Shown here piece by piece: positions 1-8,571 of a stretch of DNA of 39,819 bases (its first letter is position 1; every line of letters starts with the position of its first letter). A program made the position numbers and the translations under genes. The stretch spans positions 1 through 39,819 of the forward strand of contig JALHNI010000050.1 in the NCBI GenBank assembly GCA_022843605.1, read 5' to 3'. The stretch comes from Bryobacter sp. Lineage in GTDB: Bacteria > Acidobacteriota > Terriglobia > Bryobacterales > Bryobacteraceae. The notes beneath the pieces were generated by a model that was not told where the DNA came from, ran no database searches, and worked only from the letters and a program-made list of their open reading frames with translations.

Positions 1-1756
1 ACTCATTCTGGTTGAAGTTCACGCGGCGAAAGCGGCTGCCATAGACATTGGGAATACCATAGTGTTTGGCAAGGCGTTCATTGACGAAGGTATACTTCGC
101 GCGGAGTAAGTCGAGCACGCTGCGGTCCTCGCGCATGATGTTCTCGAAGAAGAGCTCCGTTTCCTGGCGGAAGGCTTGACGCAGGTTGTCGTCAAAGTCG
201 GGGAAGAGCCGCATGTCCGGCGTCGTTGAGTTCAGGTTGCGCAAGTAGAGCCACTGCTCGGCAAAGTTCGTGGCCAGAACGCGGGAACGCGGATCGGCCA
301 ACATCCGCCGCGTCTGTTTCTCGAGGACCGCGGGAGTATGCAAGTTGCCGCGAATCGCCGTCTCGAGCAACTCATCGTCGGGGATACTGCTCCAGAGAAA
401 GAAGGACAAACGCGAAGCGAGCTCAAGATCAGTTAACCGGTACGGACTCTTTGGCGCTATGTCCGGCGGATCCTGCTCCACGCGAAACAGGAATTCGGGG
501 CTCACGAGAACTGCGCGCAACGCCATCTCGACGCCGGCCTCGAAACCTTCACTGGTACGCGCCTGTTGGTAAAATTTCAGCGGCACGGCCAGGTCGGCGT
601 CGGTGACGGGACGGCGATAGGCGCGGCGCATCAGCGTGGTGAGGATGCGTTTAACGCAGGCGGTTTCATCGGCCGGTGAGGCCGGCTGGCAAACGAAGAT
701 GCGGCGCCGGCTGGGCGTCTCCCCGGGGCCTTTGGCCGAATAGGGTCCGTTCACGGAGATCGAATAGACGGCCGGCCGGATCCGCGGATGCCGGTCCATA
801 TTGAAGTGGGCCTGATAGGGTTGGCGCTCAGTCTCGAGCAGCACTGATGGCTGTTTGGGGAAGGCGACGGCGATGGTGTGTGGACCGGCCTTTACGAAGA
901 GCTTGACGTTCATTCCCCGGTCCACCACGCTGTGGTCGTTGCCGGACTTCGGCCGCTTCACGGTGAAGGTTTGCAGCCGCTCGCCGTCCAGCAGCAGTTC
1001 CACCTGATGCTCACGATACTCGCCGTAGAGCCCTTCCACGTGCTCGTTGCGGTCCCGCGCGAGCCGCAACTGAATCTCGTACTCCGCATCAAGCGGAAAC
1101 GTATGTTTGTAGACCATGCCGCCCCGGGTGCCGAGCGGCAGGTCATCGAAGTGTTCTTCCTGTGTCAGATCCGGCGGCAGATTGACGGTGACCCCACCTG
1201 GCGAGCGGGCCGGCAACCCGACAGCAAGACGGCTGATCTTGCGCGAGGCTGAAAGGTAGCGTTCGAGCAGCGTGGGCGACAGATCGCCAACGCTGACATT
1301 GTCGAAGCCATGGCTCACTTCGTCAGACGGCAAGAGCGATGCGACGTCGACATCCAGGTCGAGCAAGTCGCGAATTGCGTTCTTGTATTCGGTGCGATTC
1401 AGGCGGCGGAAGCTATCCGGACGTCCCGGATTGGGCTTGGCCGCCGCGGCGCGATCCAATTGAGACTCGATCGACGCGACCACGGCTTGGTAGGTGCGCT
1501 CATCCGGACGGGGCAACCCGGCGGGCGGCATGTAACGCGCGCGGAGGCGGCGTACGACCTTTTCCCACGCTTCCGGATGCCGCGCAATGGGGGTTTGGCT
1601 CAGCGAGTCAAGCTCCAGACCGGAGGTCTTGGTTTTGGCGTTGTGGCAACCGACGCAGTAGCGGGAAATCACCGCGTTTTCCGGTGCGGTTTGGGCCGCG
1701 ATGCGGTTGGCGGCAAGAGCGGTGAAAAGAATAAGCCAAGTCGCCAGTCGGATCAT
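1..1756 (-). CDS. DUF1587/DUF1592/DUF1588 c-type cytochrome, 3'-truncated by window edge
   Basis: The reverse strand reads open from ATG 1756 to base 1 (585 codons) and continues outside the window, so the C-terminus (DUF1588 end, DUF1585) is missing. Residues 1-22 are a signal peptide. CVGCH follows at C34/C37/H38, a class I c-type haem motif, then MPPAG at the end of the cytochrome-like segment. The stretch with RRLNRTEY and the SDEVSHGFDNV block is DUF1587. A carbohydrate-binding-like middle follows, then RAYRRPVTDADL (DUF1595), RLTDLELASRLSFFLW (DUF1592) and FVNERLAKHYGIP (start of DUF1588). These proteins are periplasmic and common in Planctomycetes, Verrucomicrobia and Acidobacteria beside sulfatases and DUF1501 proteins. 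Their reaction is not established; an electron-transfer or envelope polysaccharide role is inference. It lies 31 bp downstream of the sulfatase, probably in the same unit, with a possible internal promoter. Confidence 0.9.
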   Translation of the reverse strand, partial: MIRLATWLILFTALAANRIAAQTAPENAVISRYCVGCHNAKTKTSGLELDSLSQTPIARHPEAWEKVVRRLRARYMPPAGLPRPDERTYQAVVASIESQLDRAAAAKPNPGRPDSFRRLNRTEYKNAIRDLLDLDVDVASLLPSDEVSHGFDNVSVGDLSPTLLERYLSASRKISRLAVGLPARSPGGVTVNLPPDLTQEEHFDDLPLGTRGGMVYKHTFPLDAEYEIQLRLARDRNEHVEGLYGEYREHQVELLLDGERLQTFTVKRPKSGNDHSVVDRGMNVKLFVKAGPHTIAVAFPKQPSVLLETERQPYQAHFNMDRHPRIRPAVYSISVNGPYSAKGPGETPSRRRIFVCQPASPADETACVKRILTTLMRRAYRRPVTDADLAVPLKFYQQARTSEGFEAGVEMALRAVLVSPEFLFRVEQDPPDIAPKSPYRLTDLELASRLSFFLWSSIPDDELLETAIRGNLHTPAVLEKQTRRMLADPRSRVLATNFAEQWLYLRNLNSTTPDMRLFPDFDDNLRQAFRQETELFFENIMREDRSVLDLLRAKYTFVNERLAKHYGIPNVYGSRFRRVNFNQNE

Positions 1757-1765
1757 GCTGACGCC

Positions 1766-1774
1766 AATATATCA
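1766..1774 (-). promoter_or_regulatory. possible extended -10 before the DUF1587 cytochrome
   Basis: The minus strand reads TGATATATT, an extended -10 (TG-n-TATATT). It ends 9 nt before ATG 1756, in the 31-bp gap after the sulfatase gene. No convincing -35 is visible. It may give the cytochrome an internal, almost leaderless start. Confidence 0.3.
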
Positions 1775-1787
1775 ACATTCACCGGCG

Positions 1788-3152
1788 TTATCCCCGGATG
1801 TTGGCACGCGGTTCTTCCCGTTCGATCACCTCGCGCGGTTCTGGCGTGCGCCCTTGGTCGCTGGTTTCGATGATCCACTGGTCGAGCAGCTTCGTCAAAC
1901 GCGTGCGGGCCGACTGATGCCGGGGATCAGCGGCCAGGTTGGCCACTTCGTGCGGATCGGCCTGATGGTCGTACAGTTCGACGTCCGGCTTACGGGGCGC
2001 CATCCACTGGGCCTGCACCGGGTTGAGTTTGCCGGCGGTATGCAGTTCCTTGATCACCTTCTGTGTGGGATAGCTGTTGTTGATGTATTCGTTGAATTGC
2101 GTGTACGGCTTTTCCGGCATGAAGTTGCGAATCAGTTTGTAGCGGCGATCGCGGACGGCGCGGATTCGTTCAACGGTCATGTCGCAGCGGTCACGTGCAG
2201 TGAAGATGTGCTGGCGAGGCTTCGAGCCGGAGAACAGGGCCTGGCCATGCATCGGAGTCGGCTTGGCGATGCCTGCGATCTCGAGCGTCGTGGCGGTGAT
2301 GTCCAGGGAAATGACTGGATCCCGCCGCACGGATCCAGCCTTCAAATGACCTGGCCAGCGAACAATCAGCGGGACGTGGGTCCCGGCATCGTAGAGCCAT
2401 TGCTTGCCCCGAAGCAGGCATCGCCCGTTATCGCCAAAGACGAAGACGACCGTGTTCTCGAGCAGACCATCGTCTTTAAGGGCTTGGATGGCGACGCCTA
2501 CCTGCATATCCCAGTAGTTCACGGCATCAAGATAGTTGGCGACTTCGTCGCGCACCACCGGATGGTCGGGATAGTAGGGCGGCAGTTCCACCCGCGCCGG
2601 ATCCACGAGGGTCGTTTGCTTCCGTGCCGCCGGCCACACCGGACCCTTGTGCGGCGCGGTGAAATTGATCTGGGCGTAAAAAGGTTGTCCGGGGGCGCGC
2701 TGCCGCCAGTGCGTGCCCTGGAACGGCTTCGGTCCCTGGAAGTTGAAGTCGGTTTTGGCGGAGAGCCGCATGCCGGGCACCAGTTCCGCGACGTTGGCCG
2801 TGAAATAGCCGGCATCCTGCAGGCGATGGGAGATCAGCCGAACGCCTTCTGGGAGCGGATAGCCGTCCTTGCGATGACTGCGATGATTGTGGGTGCCGGT
2901 GGTGGTGTGGTAGACGCCCGTGTTCCACGCCGATCTGGCGGGAGAGCAAACGGGGGCGGTGGTGAAGCAGTGCGTGAAGCGGACGCCTTCGGCGGCGAGG
3001 CGATCCACGTTGGGGGTGTGTACCAGCTTTTCGCCGTAGCAGCCGAGTTGCGGTCCCAAGTCGTCTCCCAAAATCCAAACGATATTGGGTTTCGTCTGGG
3101 CGCGCAGATGCAATGCGGGGGCGGCCAAGGTGAGAGCAGTACGCCGGGTCAT
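1788..3152 (-). CDS. exported sulfatase (formylglycine-dependent)
   Basis: A 454-residue type I sulfatase that hydrolyses sulfate esters, here probably on a polysaccharide. After an N-terminal export signal (TRR then a short hydrophobic run, cleavage near residue 19) come metal-ligand residues D30-D31 in WILGDD. The CSPAR motif at 69-73 makes Cys69 the residue converted to formylglycine by a maturase. FGDNGR and the WLYDAGTHVPLIVRWPG block match the second metal site and the conserved sulfatase core. Length is normal for the family. Start ATG 3152 is chosen because a TAAGAT hexamer ends 6 nt upstream with no ribosome site between, suggesting a leaderless mRNA. It is first in a unit with the DUF1587 cytochrome and divergent from the DUF1549/DUF1553-DUF1501 pair. 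The exact substrate cannot be read from sequence. Confidence 0.93.
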   Translation of the reverse strand: MTRRTALTLAAPALHLRAQTKPNIVWILGDDLGPQLGCYGEKLVHTPNVDRLAAEGVRFTHCFTTAPVCSPARSAWNTGVYHTTTGTHNHRSHRKDGYPLPEGVRLISHRLQDAGYFTANVAELVPGMRLSAKTDFNFQGPKPFQGTHWRQRAPGQPFYAQINFTAPHKGPVWPAARKQTTLVDPARVELPPYYPDHPVVRDEVANYLDAVNYWDMQVGVAIQALKDDGLLENTVVFVFGDNGRCLLRGKQWLYDAGTHVPLIVRWPGHLKAGSVRRDPVISLDITATTLEIAGIAKPTPMHGQALFSGSKPRQHIFTARDRCDMTVERIRAVRDRRYKLIRNFMPEKPYTQFNEYINNSYPTQKVIKELHTAGKLNPVQAQWMAPRKPDVELYDHQADPHEVANLAADPRHQSARTRLTKLLDQWIIETSDQGRTPEPREVIEREEPRANIRG

Positions 3153-3158
3153 CTCTCG

Positions 3159-3164
3159 ATCTTA
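3159..3164 (-). promoter_or_regulatory. putative -10 of the sulfatase unit (leaderless)
   Basis: The minus strand reads TAAGAT, 6 nt before ATG 3152. The predicted transcription start is at or within a base or two of the initiation codon. The same hexamer precedes the amidohydrolase at 25561. Confidence 0.4.
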
Positions 3165-3200
3165 GATAATCTGCGCGTCGAGCAGGATTTTGCTGAGAAA

Positions 3201-3214
3201 GTGACCCGAATCAC
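3201..3214. promoter_or_regulatory. CRP/FNR-like palindrome between divergent operons
   Basis: GTGA-CCCGAA-TCAC is a perfect GTGA-N6-TCAC dyad, the core of CRP/FNR-family operators. It is centred about 46 bp upstream of the predicted start at 3254 and about 55 bp upstream of the one at 3152, so one bound dimer could act on both units. The match is seen directly; the regulator is inferred. Confidence 0.45.
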
Positions 3215-3237
3215 CCGTGGTTACCGCTAACGTAAAG

Positions 3238-3246
3238 TGATATAAA
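3238..3246 (+). promoter_or_regulatory. extended -10 promoter of the DUF1549/DUF1553 operon (leaderless)
   Basis: TGATATAAA is an extended -10 (TG-n-TATAAA). It ends 7 nt before ATG 3254, so transcription should begin at the initiation codon. No clear -35 is seen, as is usual for extended -10 promoters. The CRP-like dyad lies just upstream. Confidence 0.5.
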
Positions 3247-3253
3247 TTAGGTG

Positions 3254-6103
3254 ATGAAGCAGGTCTGGCGTCGTTCTCTCGTTCTCCCCGTGACGTTGAT
3301 TGGCGGCCTGAGCCTTGTGGCGCAGACGCCGGAGCAAGCCGAATTTTTCGAGAAAAAAGTGCGTCCGGTGTTGGTGAAAAACTGCCAGGGATGCCACAAC
3401 ACCAAGGTGAAAACCTCCGGCCTGGATATGTCCTCGGCGGCCGGCTTTTTTGCCGGTGCGGCGAGTGGATTGCTTGTCGACAAGGCCGCACCCGACAAGA
3501 GCATGCTTCTGCAGGTGATCTCTTACGAGGGTCGGCCCAAAATGCCGCCCGCGGGCAAGATGTCGGCGGAGGCAATTGCCGACCTCACCACCTGGGTAAA
3601 CATGGGGACACCTTGGCCCGGCTACGATCCGATGAAGGCTTCGGCCTCTGGACAAGCGCCGCATGCCTCCCCCACCGGCGGCCCCACGATTCGCAAGCAT
3701 GGTCGCGGGCTGACGGCGAAGGATGGGGACTATTGGGCATTTCAGCCGGTGCAGCCCGTTGCGCTGCCCGCGGTGAAAAACAAGGCTTGGGTGCAGGCGC
3801 CCGTGGACCAATTCATTCTCGCGGCGCTGGAGGCCAAGGGAGTCAAGCCCGCGCCCGCTGCCGACAAGCTCACTCTGCTCCGCCGTGTCACCTTTGACCT
3901 GACCGGTTTGCCGCCCACCGAAGCGGAGATGCTGGCCTTCCAGGCCGACAACGCGCCGAACGCCTTCGCCAAAGTCGTTGACCGCTTGTTGACGTCGCCC
4001 CGCTATGGCGAGCGCTGGGGCCGCCATTGGCTCGATGTCGCCCGCTACGCCGACTCCACCGGCAATGACGAAGATCATCGTTACCCGTATGCCTGGAAGT
4101 ACCGTGATTACGTAATCGAGGCCTTCAATCAGGACCTGCCCTACAACCAGTTCATCCGCGAGCAAATGGCCGGGGACCTGATTCCTTCCGCCGATGGTGG
4201 CCCGAATAAGCGCGGCATCGTTGCCACTGGCTTTCTGGCTTTAGGCGCCAAGGCGATCGCGCAGCAGGACAAGCAGAAGATGCTCTACGACGTCTACGAC
4301 GAACAGTTGGACGTCACTTCCAAAGCCTTTCTGGGTCTCACCATGGCGTGTGCCCGCTGCCATGACCATAAGTTCGATCCGATTCAGCAAAAGGACTATT
4401 ACTCCTTCGTCAGCTTCTTCGCCAACACGAGGAGCTTTAAGGACCCCAGTACCCACGTTTCGAAGCTGCTCTATGTGCCCCTGGTGCCGAAGGAAGAGTA
4501 CGCGAAGTATCAGGCCCACCAGGACAAGCTGAGTGCGAAGAAGATTGAGATCGAAGACGTCATGGAGCAGGAGAAGGAGCGCTATATCGCGACGTTGGCT
4601 CCCCGGCTGGCCGACTACATGCTGGGCGCCCGGACTGTCAAGGCCGGTGGTGTACCGGAAACGGTGTCCGCCGAACGGAAGCTCGATCTCAAGATCCTGA
4701 ATAAATGGGTGAATTATTTGAAGCAGGATCCCCGCGCGAAACCCCACTTCGGTCCTTGGAGTCAAGCGGCCACGGATGAACAGGCGAAAGCGGCGGCTGC
4801 AACCTATCAGCACGACTTCATTGCCCGTCTCGGAAAGTGGAATGAGCGGATGGGCAAGTGGCGCGCCACCGCTCGCCGGATGCTGAAGGACATGGACATG
4901 CCGCCTCCTCCTCGTCCGACGTTCGACGCCGAAGAGGACGGCTTCTTCTTCGACGTCTACATTGATCGCGGTGCCCCGTTCGGGGTTTCTTTGCTTGACC
5001 AGGATTCGATCTACTCTGCCGAGGCCAAGGCGACCCTCGCCAAATTGAAGGCGGAGCAGGAGGCCCTGAAGAAGAGCGCTCCGCCGGAGCCGGAGATGGC
5101 CTGCGCTGTGGAAGATGGCGATCCTGTCGACCAGAAGGTATTCATTCGCGGTGACTATGCCGCGTTGGGCGAAGCGGCGCCCAAGGGATTTCCGGCGATT
5201 CTCCTGAGGCCCAACGATCCCAAGCCGGGCTCTGGCAGCGGTCGTTTAGCGTTAGCCGATTGGATCGCCAGTCCTCAGAATCCGCTCACCGCCCGCGTGA
5301 TGGCCAACCGGATTTGGCTGCGCCATTTCGCGGAAGGCATCGTTCGGACGCCTGACAACTTCGGCGTCACGGGAGAACGTCCCACCAACCCGGCTTTGCT
5401 GGACTATCTGGCCGGTCGTTTTGTCGCGAACAATTGGAGTGTGAAGAGTCTGCATCGCGAGATCCTGCTCTCCAGCGCCTACCAGATGTCGAGCCAAGTC
5501 TCGCCCGAGGCCAACCAGAAGGACCCTGAGAACCGGTTGCTCTCGCGCTTCAACCGTCGCCGGTTGGACATCGAAGAGATCCGCGACGGACTGCTGTTGG
5601 CGGATGGTTCCATCGATCTGAAGATGGGTGGCACGATGCAGAGCGGCTTCGGCACGGATGGCGAGAATTCGTCGGGCCGGTTGAGCCTGAATCCGGAAAA
5701 AGAGAAGCGCCGCATGGTGTACCTGCCCATCCGCCGCGCCAACTTGCCGGCGCTGCTGAATCTCTTCGACTTCGGCGACGCCACCACGATGCAGGGGAAA
5801 CGCATGGTGACCAATATTGCGCCGCAGGCACTGTTCATGATGAACAGCGAGTTTCTGACGGACCGTTCGCAATCGATCTCCAAGGCCTTGCTCGACGACG
5901 CGGCGCTCTCGCCTCGCGAACGGATCGAGAAGATCTATCTGCGCACCCTGAACCGGCGTCCGGCCGGCGAAGAGACTGACTCGGCGTTGACCTACGTCGA
6001 GAACTACCGGAAGCGCTTCGGCGGTGACTCAGCTGAGCGCGACGCCTGGCAGAGCATTACCCGGGTATTGATGGCTTCAAACGACTTCATTTACGTGGAC
6101 TGA
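3254..6103 (+). CDS. DUF1549/DUF1553 c-type cytochrome protein (PSCyt1/PSD1 type)
   Basis: A 949-residue exported protein. A signal peptide (to about residue 24) is followed by CQGCH (C44, C47, H48), a haem c site, then a linker and DUF1549 (about 165-385) with YADSTGNDEDHRYPYAWKYRDY. This contains a second CxxCH, CARCHDHKFDP at C366/C369/H370, a conserved family block. DUF1553 fills about 650-940 (NPLTARVMANRIWLRHFGEG-like block and a C-terminal NRRPAG). The family is periplasmic, with no established reaction, and normally paired with a DUF1501 gene, as here 5 bp downstream. ATG 3254 is preferred to the adjoining GTG at 3251 because it sits 7 nt after the extended -10. Spacing to the next gene suggests translational coupling. 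Confidence 0.93.
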   Translation: MKQVWRRSLVLPVTLIGGLSLVAQTPEQAEFFEKKVRPVLVKNCQGCHNTKVKTSGLDMSSAAGFFAGAASGLLVDKAAPDKSMLLQVISYEGRPKMPPAGKMSAEAIADLTTWVNMGTPWPGYDPMKASASGQAPHASPTGGPTIRKHGRGLTAKDGDYWAFQPVQPVALPAVKNKAWVQAPVDQFILAALEAKGVKPAPAADKLTLLRRVTFDLTGLPPTEAEMLAFQADNAPNAFAKVVDRLLTSPRYGERWGRHWLDVARYADSTGNDEDHRYPYAWKYRDYVIEAFNQDLPYNQFIREQMAGDLIPSADGGPNKRGIVATGFLALGAKAIAQQDKQKMLYDVYDEQLDVTSKAFLGLTMACARCHDHKFDPIQQKDYYSFVSFFANTRSFKDPSTHVSKLLYVPLVPKEEYAKYQAHQDKLSAKKIEIEDVMEQEKERYIATLAPRLADYMLGARTVKAGGVPETVSAERKLDLKILNKWVNYLKQDPRAKPHFGPWSQAATDEQAKAAAATYQHDFIARLGKWNERMGKWRATARRMLKDMDMPPPPRPTFDAEEDGFFFDVYIDRGAPFGVSLLDQDSIYSAEAKATLAKLKAEQEALKKSAPPEPEMACAVEDGDPVDQKVFIRGDYAALGEAAPKGFPAILLRPNDPKPGSGSGRLALADWIASPQNPLTARVMANRIWLRHFAEGIVRTPDNFGVTGERPTNPALLDYLAGRFVANNWSVKSLHREILLSSAYQMSSQVSPEANQKDPENRLLSRFNRRRLDIEEIRDGLLLADGSIDLKMGGTMQSGFGTDGENSSGRLSLNPEKEKRRMVYLPIRRANLPALLNLFDFGDATTMQGKRMVTNIAPQALFMMNSEFLTDRSQSISKALLDDAALSPRERIEKIYLRTLNRRPAGEETDSALTYVENYRKRFGGDSAERDAWQSITRVLMASNDFIYVD

Positions 6104-6108
6104 CCCCT

Positions 6109-7550
6109 ATGCATAAGCTATTCTCTTCCCAATCCGGCAACCTCACCCGCCGCGGCGCCTTACGCGCTGCCGCCTGCGGCTTCGGTCATTTGGGTATGCT
6201 CGGGCTGCTCGCGCAGCAGAGCCAGGGCGCCCCGGCCAGCGGCCAACTCGCCAGCCCTCTGTTGCCCAAGAAGCCGCATTTTGAGCCGAAAGCAAAGCGG
6301 GTCATCTTTCTCTTCATGCACGGCGGGCCTTCGTCGGTCGACACCTTCGATCCCAAGGAAGCGCTCACCCGCCTGCACGGCAAGCCGCTGCCCTTCAAAC
6401 GTCCGCTCGCCTTCGCCGATGCCGATCCCGGGCCGCTGATGAAGTCGCCTTGGGCCTTCAAGAATGGCGGGCAGAGCGGCATTCCCGTCTCTGACCTGTT
6501 TCCGCATGTCCGGGAATGCGTCGATGACCTCTGCGTTGTCCGCTCCATGGTGGGTGAAGGCGTTGATCACGGCGCCGCCTTGCTTCAGACCTTCACGGGC
6601 TCCAGCACCTTCGTGCGTCCCAGCATGGGTGCCTGGACTCTATACGGCCTCGGGACGGAGAATCAGGATCTGCCGGGCTTCGTCACCATCAAGCCGGCGC
6701 TCTCGCACGGCGGCGCGAAGAACTGGGCTTCAGCCTTTTTGCCCGGCGCCTATCAGGGGACGGCAATCGGCAATTCCGGCATGAGGCCAAGGACATCGCC
6801 CAGCAGCCAATCGAGTACCTGTTCCGCAGAGGCTATACGCCGGAGCAGCAGCGCTTCGAACTCGACATGCTGCAGAACATCAATCAACGCCATGCCTCCG
6901 TCCGGAAATTCGACCCCGAACTCGAAGCCCGGATTCAGGCCTTTGAGCTGGCTTTCCGCATGCAGGCTCAGGCTCCAGAAGCGTTCTCCATGGACCAGGA
7001 GACGGAGGCTACGAAGAAGCTCTACGGCATGGATGCGCCGGAAACCTCTGAGTTCGGCTGGCAGTGCCTGCTTGCTCGCAGATTGTCGGAGCGCGGCGTG
7101 CGGTTCGTGCAGTGCACCCACAGCTACAAATGGGATCAGCACGGTGAGTTGTTCGTGAAGCACAACGAAAACGCCAAGGAAGTCGACAAGCCCATCGCCG
7201 GTCTGTTGCGCGATCTGAAGTCGCGCGGCATGTTGAAGGATACGTTAGTCATCTGGGCTGGCGAATTCGGGCGGACCCCGGTGTCCCAAGGCAACGACGG
7301 CCGCGACCATAACCCTTACGGCTACTCAATCTGGATGGCCGGCGGCGGCGTGAAGCCAGGTTTCATCTATGGCGCGACCGACGAGATCGGCTATCACGCA
7401 GTGGAAGACCGGATGCACATTCATGATTTCCACGCGACCGTCATGCATCTGCTCGGTTTCGACCACGAGAAGCTGACCTACAACTACTCCGGCCGTGACT
7501 TCCGCCTGACGGACGTGGCCGGCGTGGTGGCGCACAAGATCATCGCGTAA
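6109..7550 (+). pseudogene. DUF1501 (sulfatase-fold) protein, interrupted by a one-base frameshift
   Basis: The first 225 codons encode a Tat signal (LTRRGALRAAACGFG) and the N-terminal half of DUF1501, including VIFLFMHGGPSSVDTFDPK. Near 6781-6786 the reading frame shifts back by one. The second half then continues without a stop to 7550, with WAGEFGRTPVSQG and the final FRLTDVAGVVAHKI. Adding one A in ATGAGGCC restores GMKAKDIA and gives a 480-residue protein, normal for the family. In the uncorrected frame the product would run off-frame to 7158. DUF1501 belongs to the alkaline phosphatase/sulfatase superfamily and is exported. Intact sequence on both sides means either a very recent mutation or a sequence error. 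Confidence 0.85.
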
Positions 7551-7552
7551 GG

Positions 7553-8527
7553 CTACCGCGCGGACCCGCCCGCCAACTGCGCGCCCTTCTTCTGCCGGAT
7601 CTCCCGCACGGCGTAAATTCGCCGGCCCTGGCTCTCGAAATACGTCCGCATCAGCAACTCGCCCAGGATGCCCGTAGAGAACATCATCAGGCCGCCCAGC
7701 AGCAAAAGCGCACCCGCGATCATCAGCGGACCGTGCTCGGCTACTAAGTGCCCGCCCATTAGCTTAAACGCCGTCAGGTAGGCCATAATCAGCCCTCCCA
7801 ACACCGTGCCCACCAGGCCCACCATGCCGAAGAAGTGCATGGGCCGTGTGAAGTACTTCAGCAGAAATCGAATCGTCAGAATGTCGAACAGCACCCGGAA
7901 GGTACGTCCCAGTCCGTAGTGAGATACGCCCGCCGGCCGGGTGATATTGCGAATCGGCACCTCAATGATGCGTGCACCGTAGAAGCTCGCCAGGGCCGGA
8001 ATGAAACGATGCAACTCTCCGTAGAGGTTGATGTCGCGAATGATCTCCGCTCGGTAAGCTTTGAACGTCGTCCCGAAGTCATGCAGATCCACGCCGGACG
8101 CTTTGGACATCAGCCAATTGGCGATCCGGGAAGGGAAGCGGCGCGTGACGGCATTGTCCACCCGATCCTTACGCCAGCCGCTGGCGATGTCGTATCCTTC
8201 CTCCAGCTTCGCGAGCAGGTTCGGGATATCGGCCGGATCGTGCTGCAGGTCACCGTCCATTGAAATCAGAATTGTGCCCTGAGCCTCGTCAAAACCGGCG
8301 GACAAGGCCGCAGTCTGTCCGAAGTTGCGCCGTAGACGGATAACCTTCAAGTGCCCGTCAGTTTCGGCCAGATTCGCCAGCAGGTCGAACGACTTGTCGT
8401 TCGAGGCATCGTCAACGAATATCAGTTCGTAGGGGCGGCCCAAGGACTCCATCACTTGCGTGAGGCCGTCGTAGAGCGGCAGGATGGAGGGCTCTTCATT
8501 GTGTATCGGAATGACGATCGAGATCAT
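7553..8527 (-). CDS. membrane-anchored family 2 glycosyltransferase (polyprenyl-phosphate type)
   Basis: A 324-residue GT-A fold transferase like GtrB, ArnC and dolichol-phosphate mannosyltransferases, which move a sugar from a nucleotide donor to a polyprenyl phosphate at the cytoplasmic face. The N-terminus ISIVIPIHNEEPS is the donor-binding strand; FVDDASND and the DGDLQHDP block are the acidic nucleotide-sugar and metal sites. Two C-terminal membrane helices follow (about 232-256 and 268-292), then a cytosolic tail. ATG 8527 is chosen over GTG 8533 because AGGG lies 6 nt before the ATG and GTG 8533 overlaps that site. It is divergent from the enolase-superfamily gene. Sugar and acceptor are unknown. 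Confidence 0.92.
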   Translation of the reverse strand: MISIVIPIHNEEPSILPLYDGLTQVMESLGRPYELIFVDDASNDKSFDLLANLAETDGHLKVIRLRRNFGQTAALSAGFDEAQGTILISMDGDLQHDPADIPNLLAKLEEGYDIASGWRKDRVDNAVTRRFPSRIANWLMSKASGVDLHDFGTTFKAYRAEIIRDINLYGELHRFIPALASFYGARIIEVPIRNITRPAGVSHYGLGRTFRVLFDILTIRFLLKYFTRPMHFFGMVGLVGTVLGGLIMAYLTAFKLMGGHLVAEHGPLMIAGALLLLGGLMMFSTGILGELLMRTYFESQGRRIYAVREIRQKKGAQLAGGSAR

Positions 8528-8542
8528 GGGCACCCTACGCTA

Positions 8543-8551
8543 AGTCTAGCA
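8543..8551 (-). promoter_or_regulatory. possible extended -10 of the glycosyltransferase gene
   Basis: The minus strand reads TGCTAGACT. It would give a leader of about 9 nt containing the AGGG site before ATG 8527. Confidence 0.3.
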
Positions 8552-8558
8552 GGATCAG

Positions 8559-8564
8559 TATAAT
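8559..8564 (+). promoter_or_regulatory. consensus -10 of the enolase-superfamily gene (leaderless)
   Basis: A perfect TATAAT ends 7 nt before ATG 8572. It overlaps the upstream in-frame ATG at 8563, so that earlier codon cannot be on a transcript made from this promoter. Confidence 0.55.
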
Positions 8565-8571
8565 GAGCACC

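Noticed and set aside
1701..3230. A 509-codon plus-strand open frame opposite the sulfatase
   Set aside because: It is an antisense shadow caused by GC-rich third positions; the minus strand encodes an intact sulfatase with all motifs and the shadow has no recognisable domain.
6775..6790. Programmed ribosomal frameshifting in DUF1501
   Set aside because: No slippery heptamer, stem or internal Shine-Dalgarno is visible, and the family needs no such mechanism; the intact paralogue at 38561 is read in one frame.
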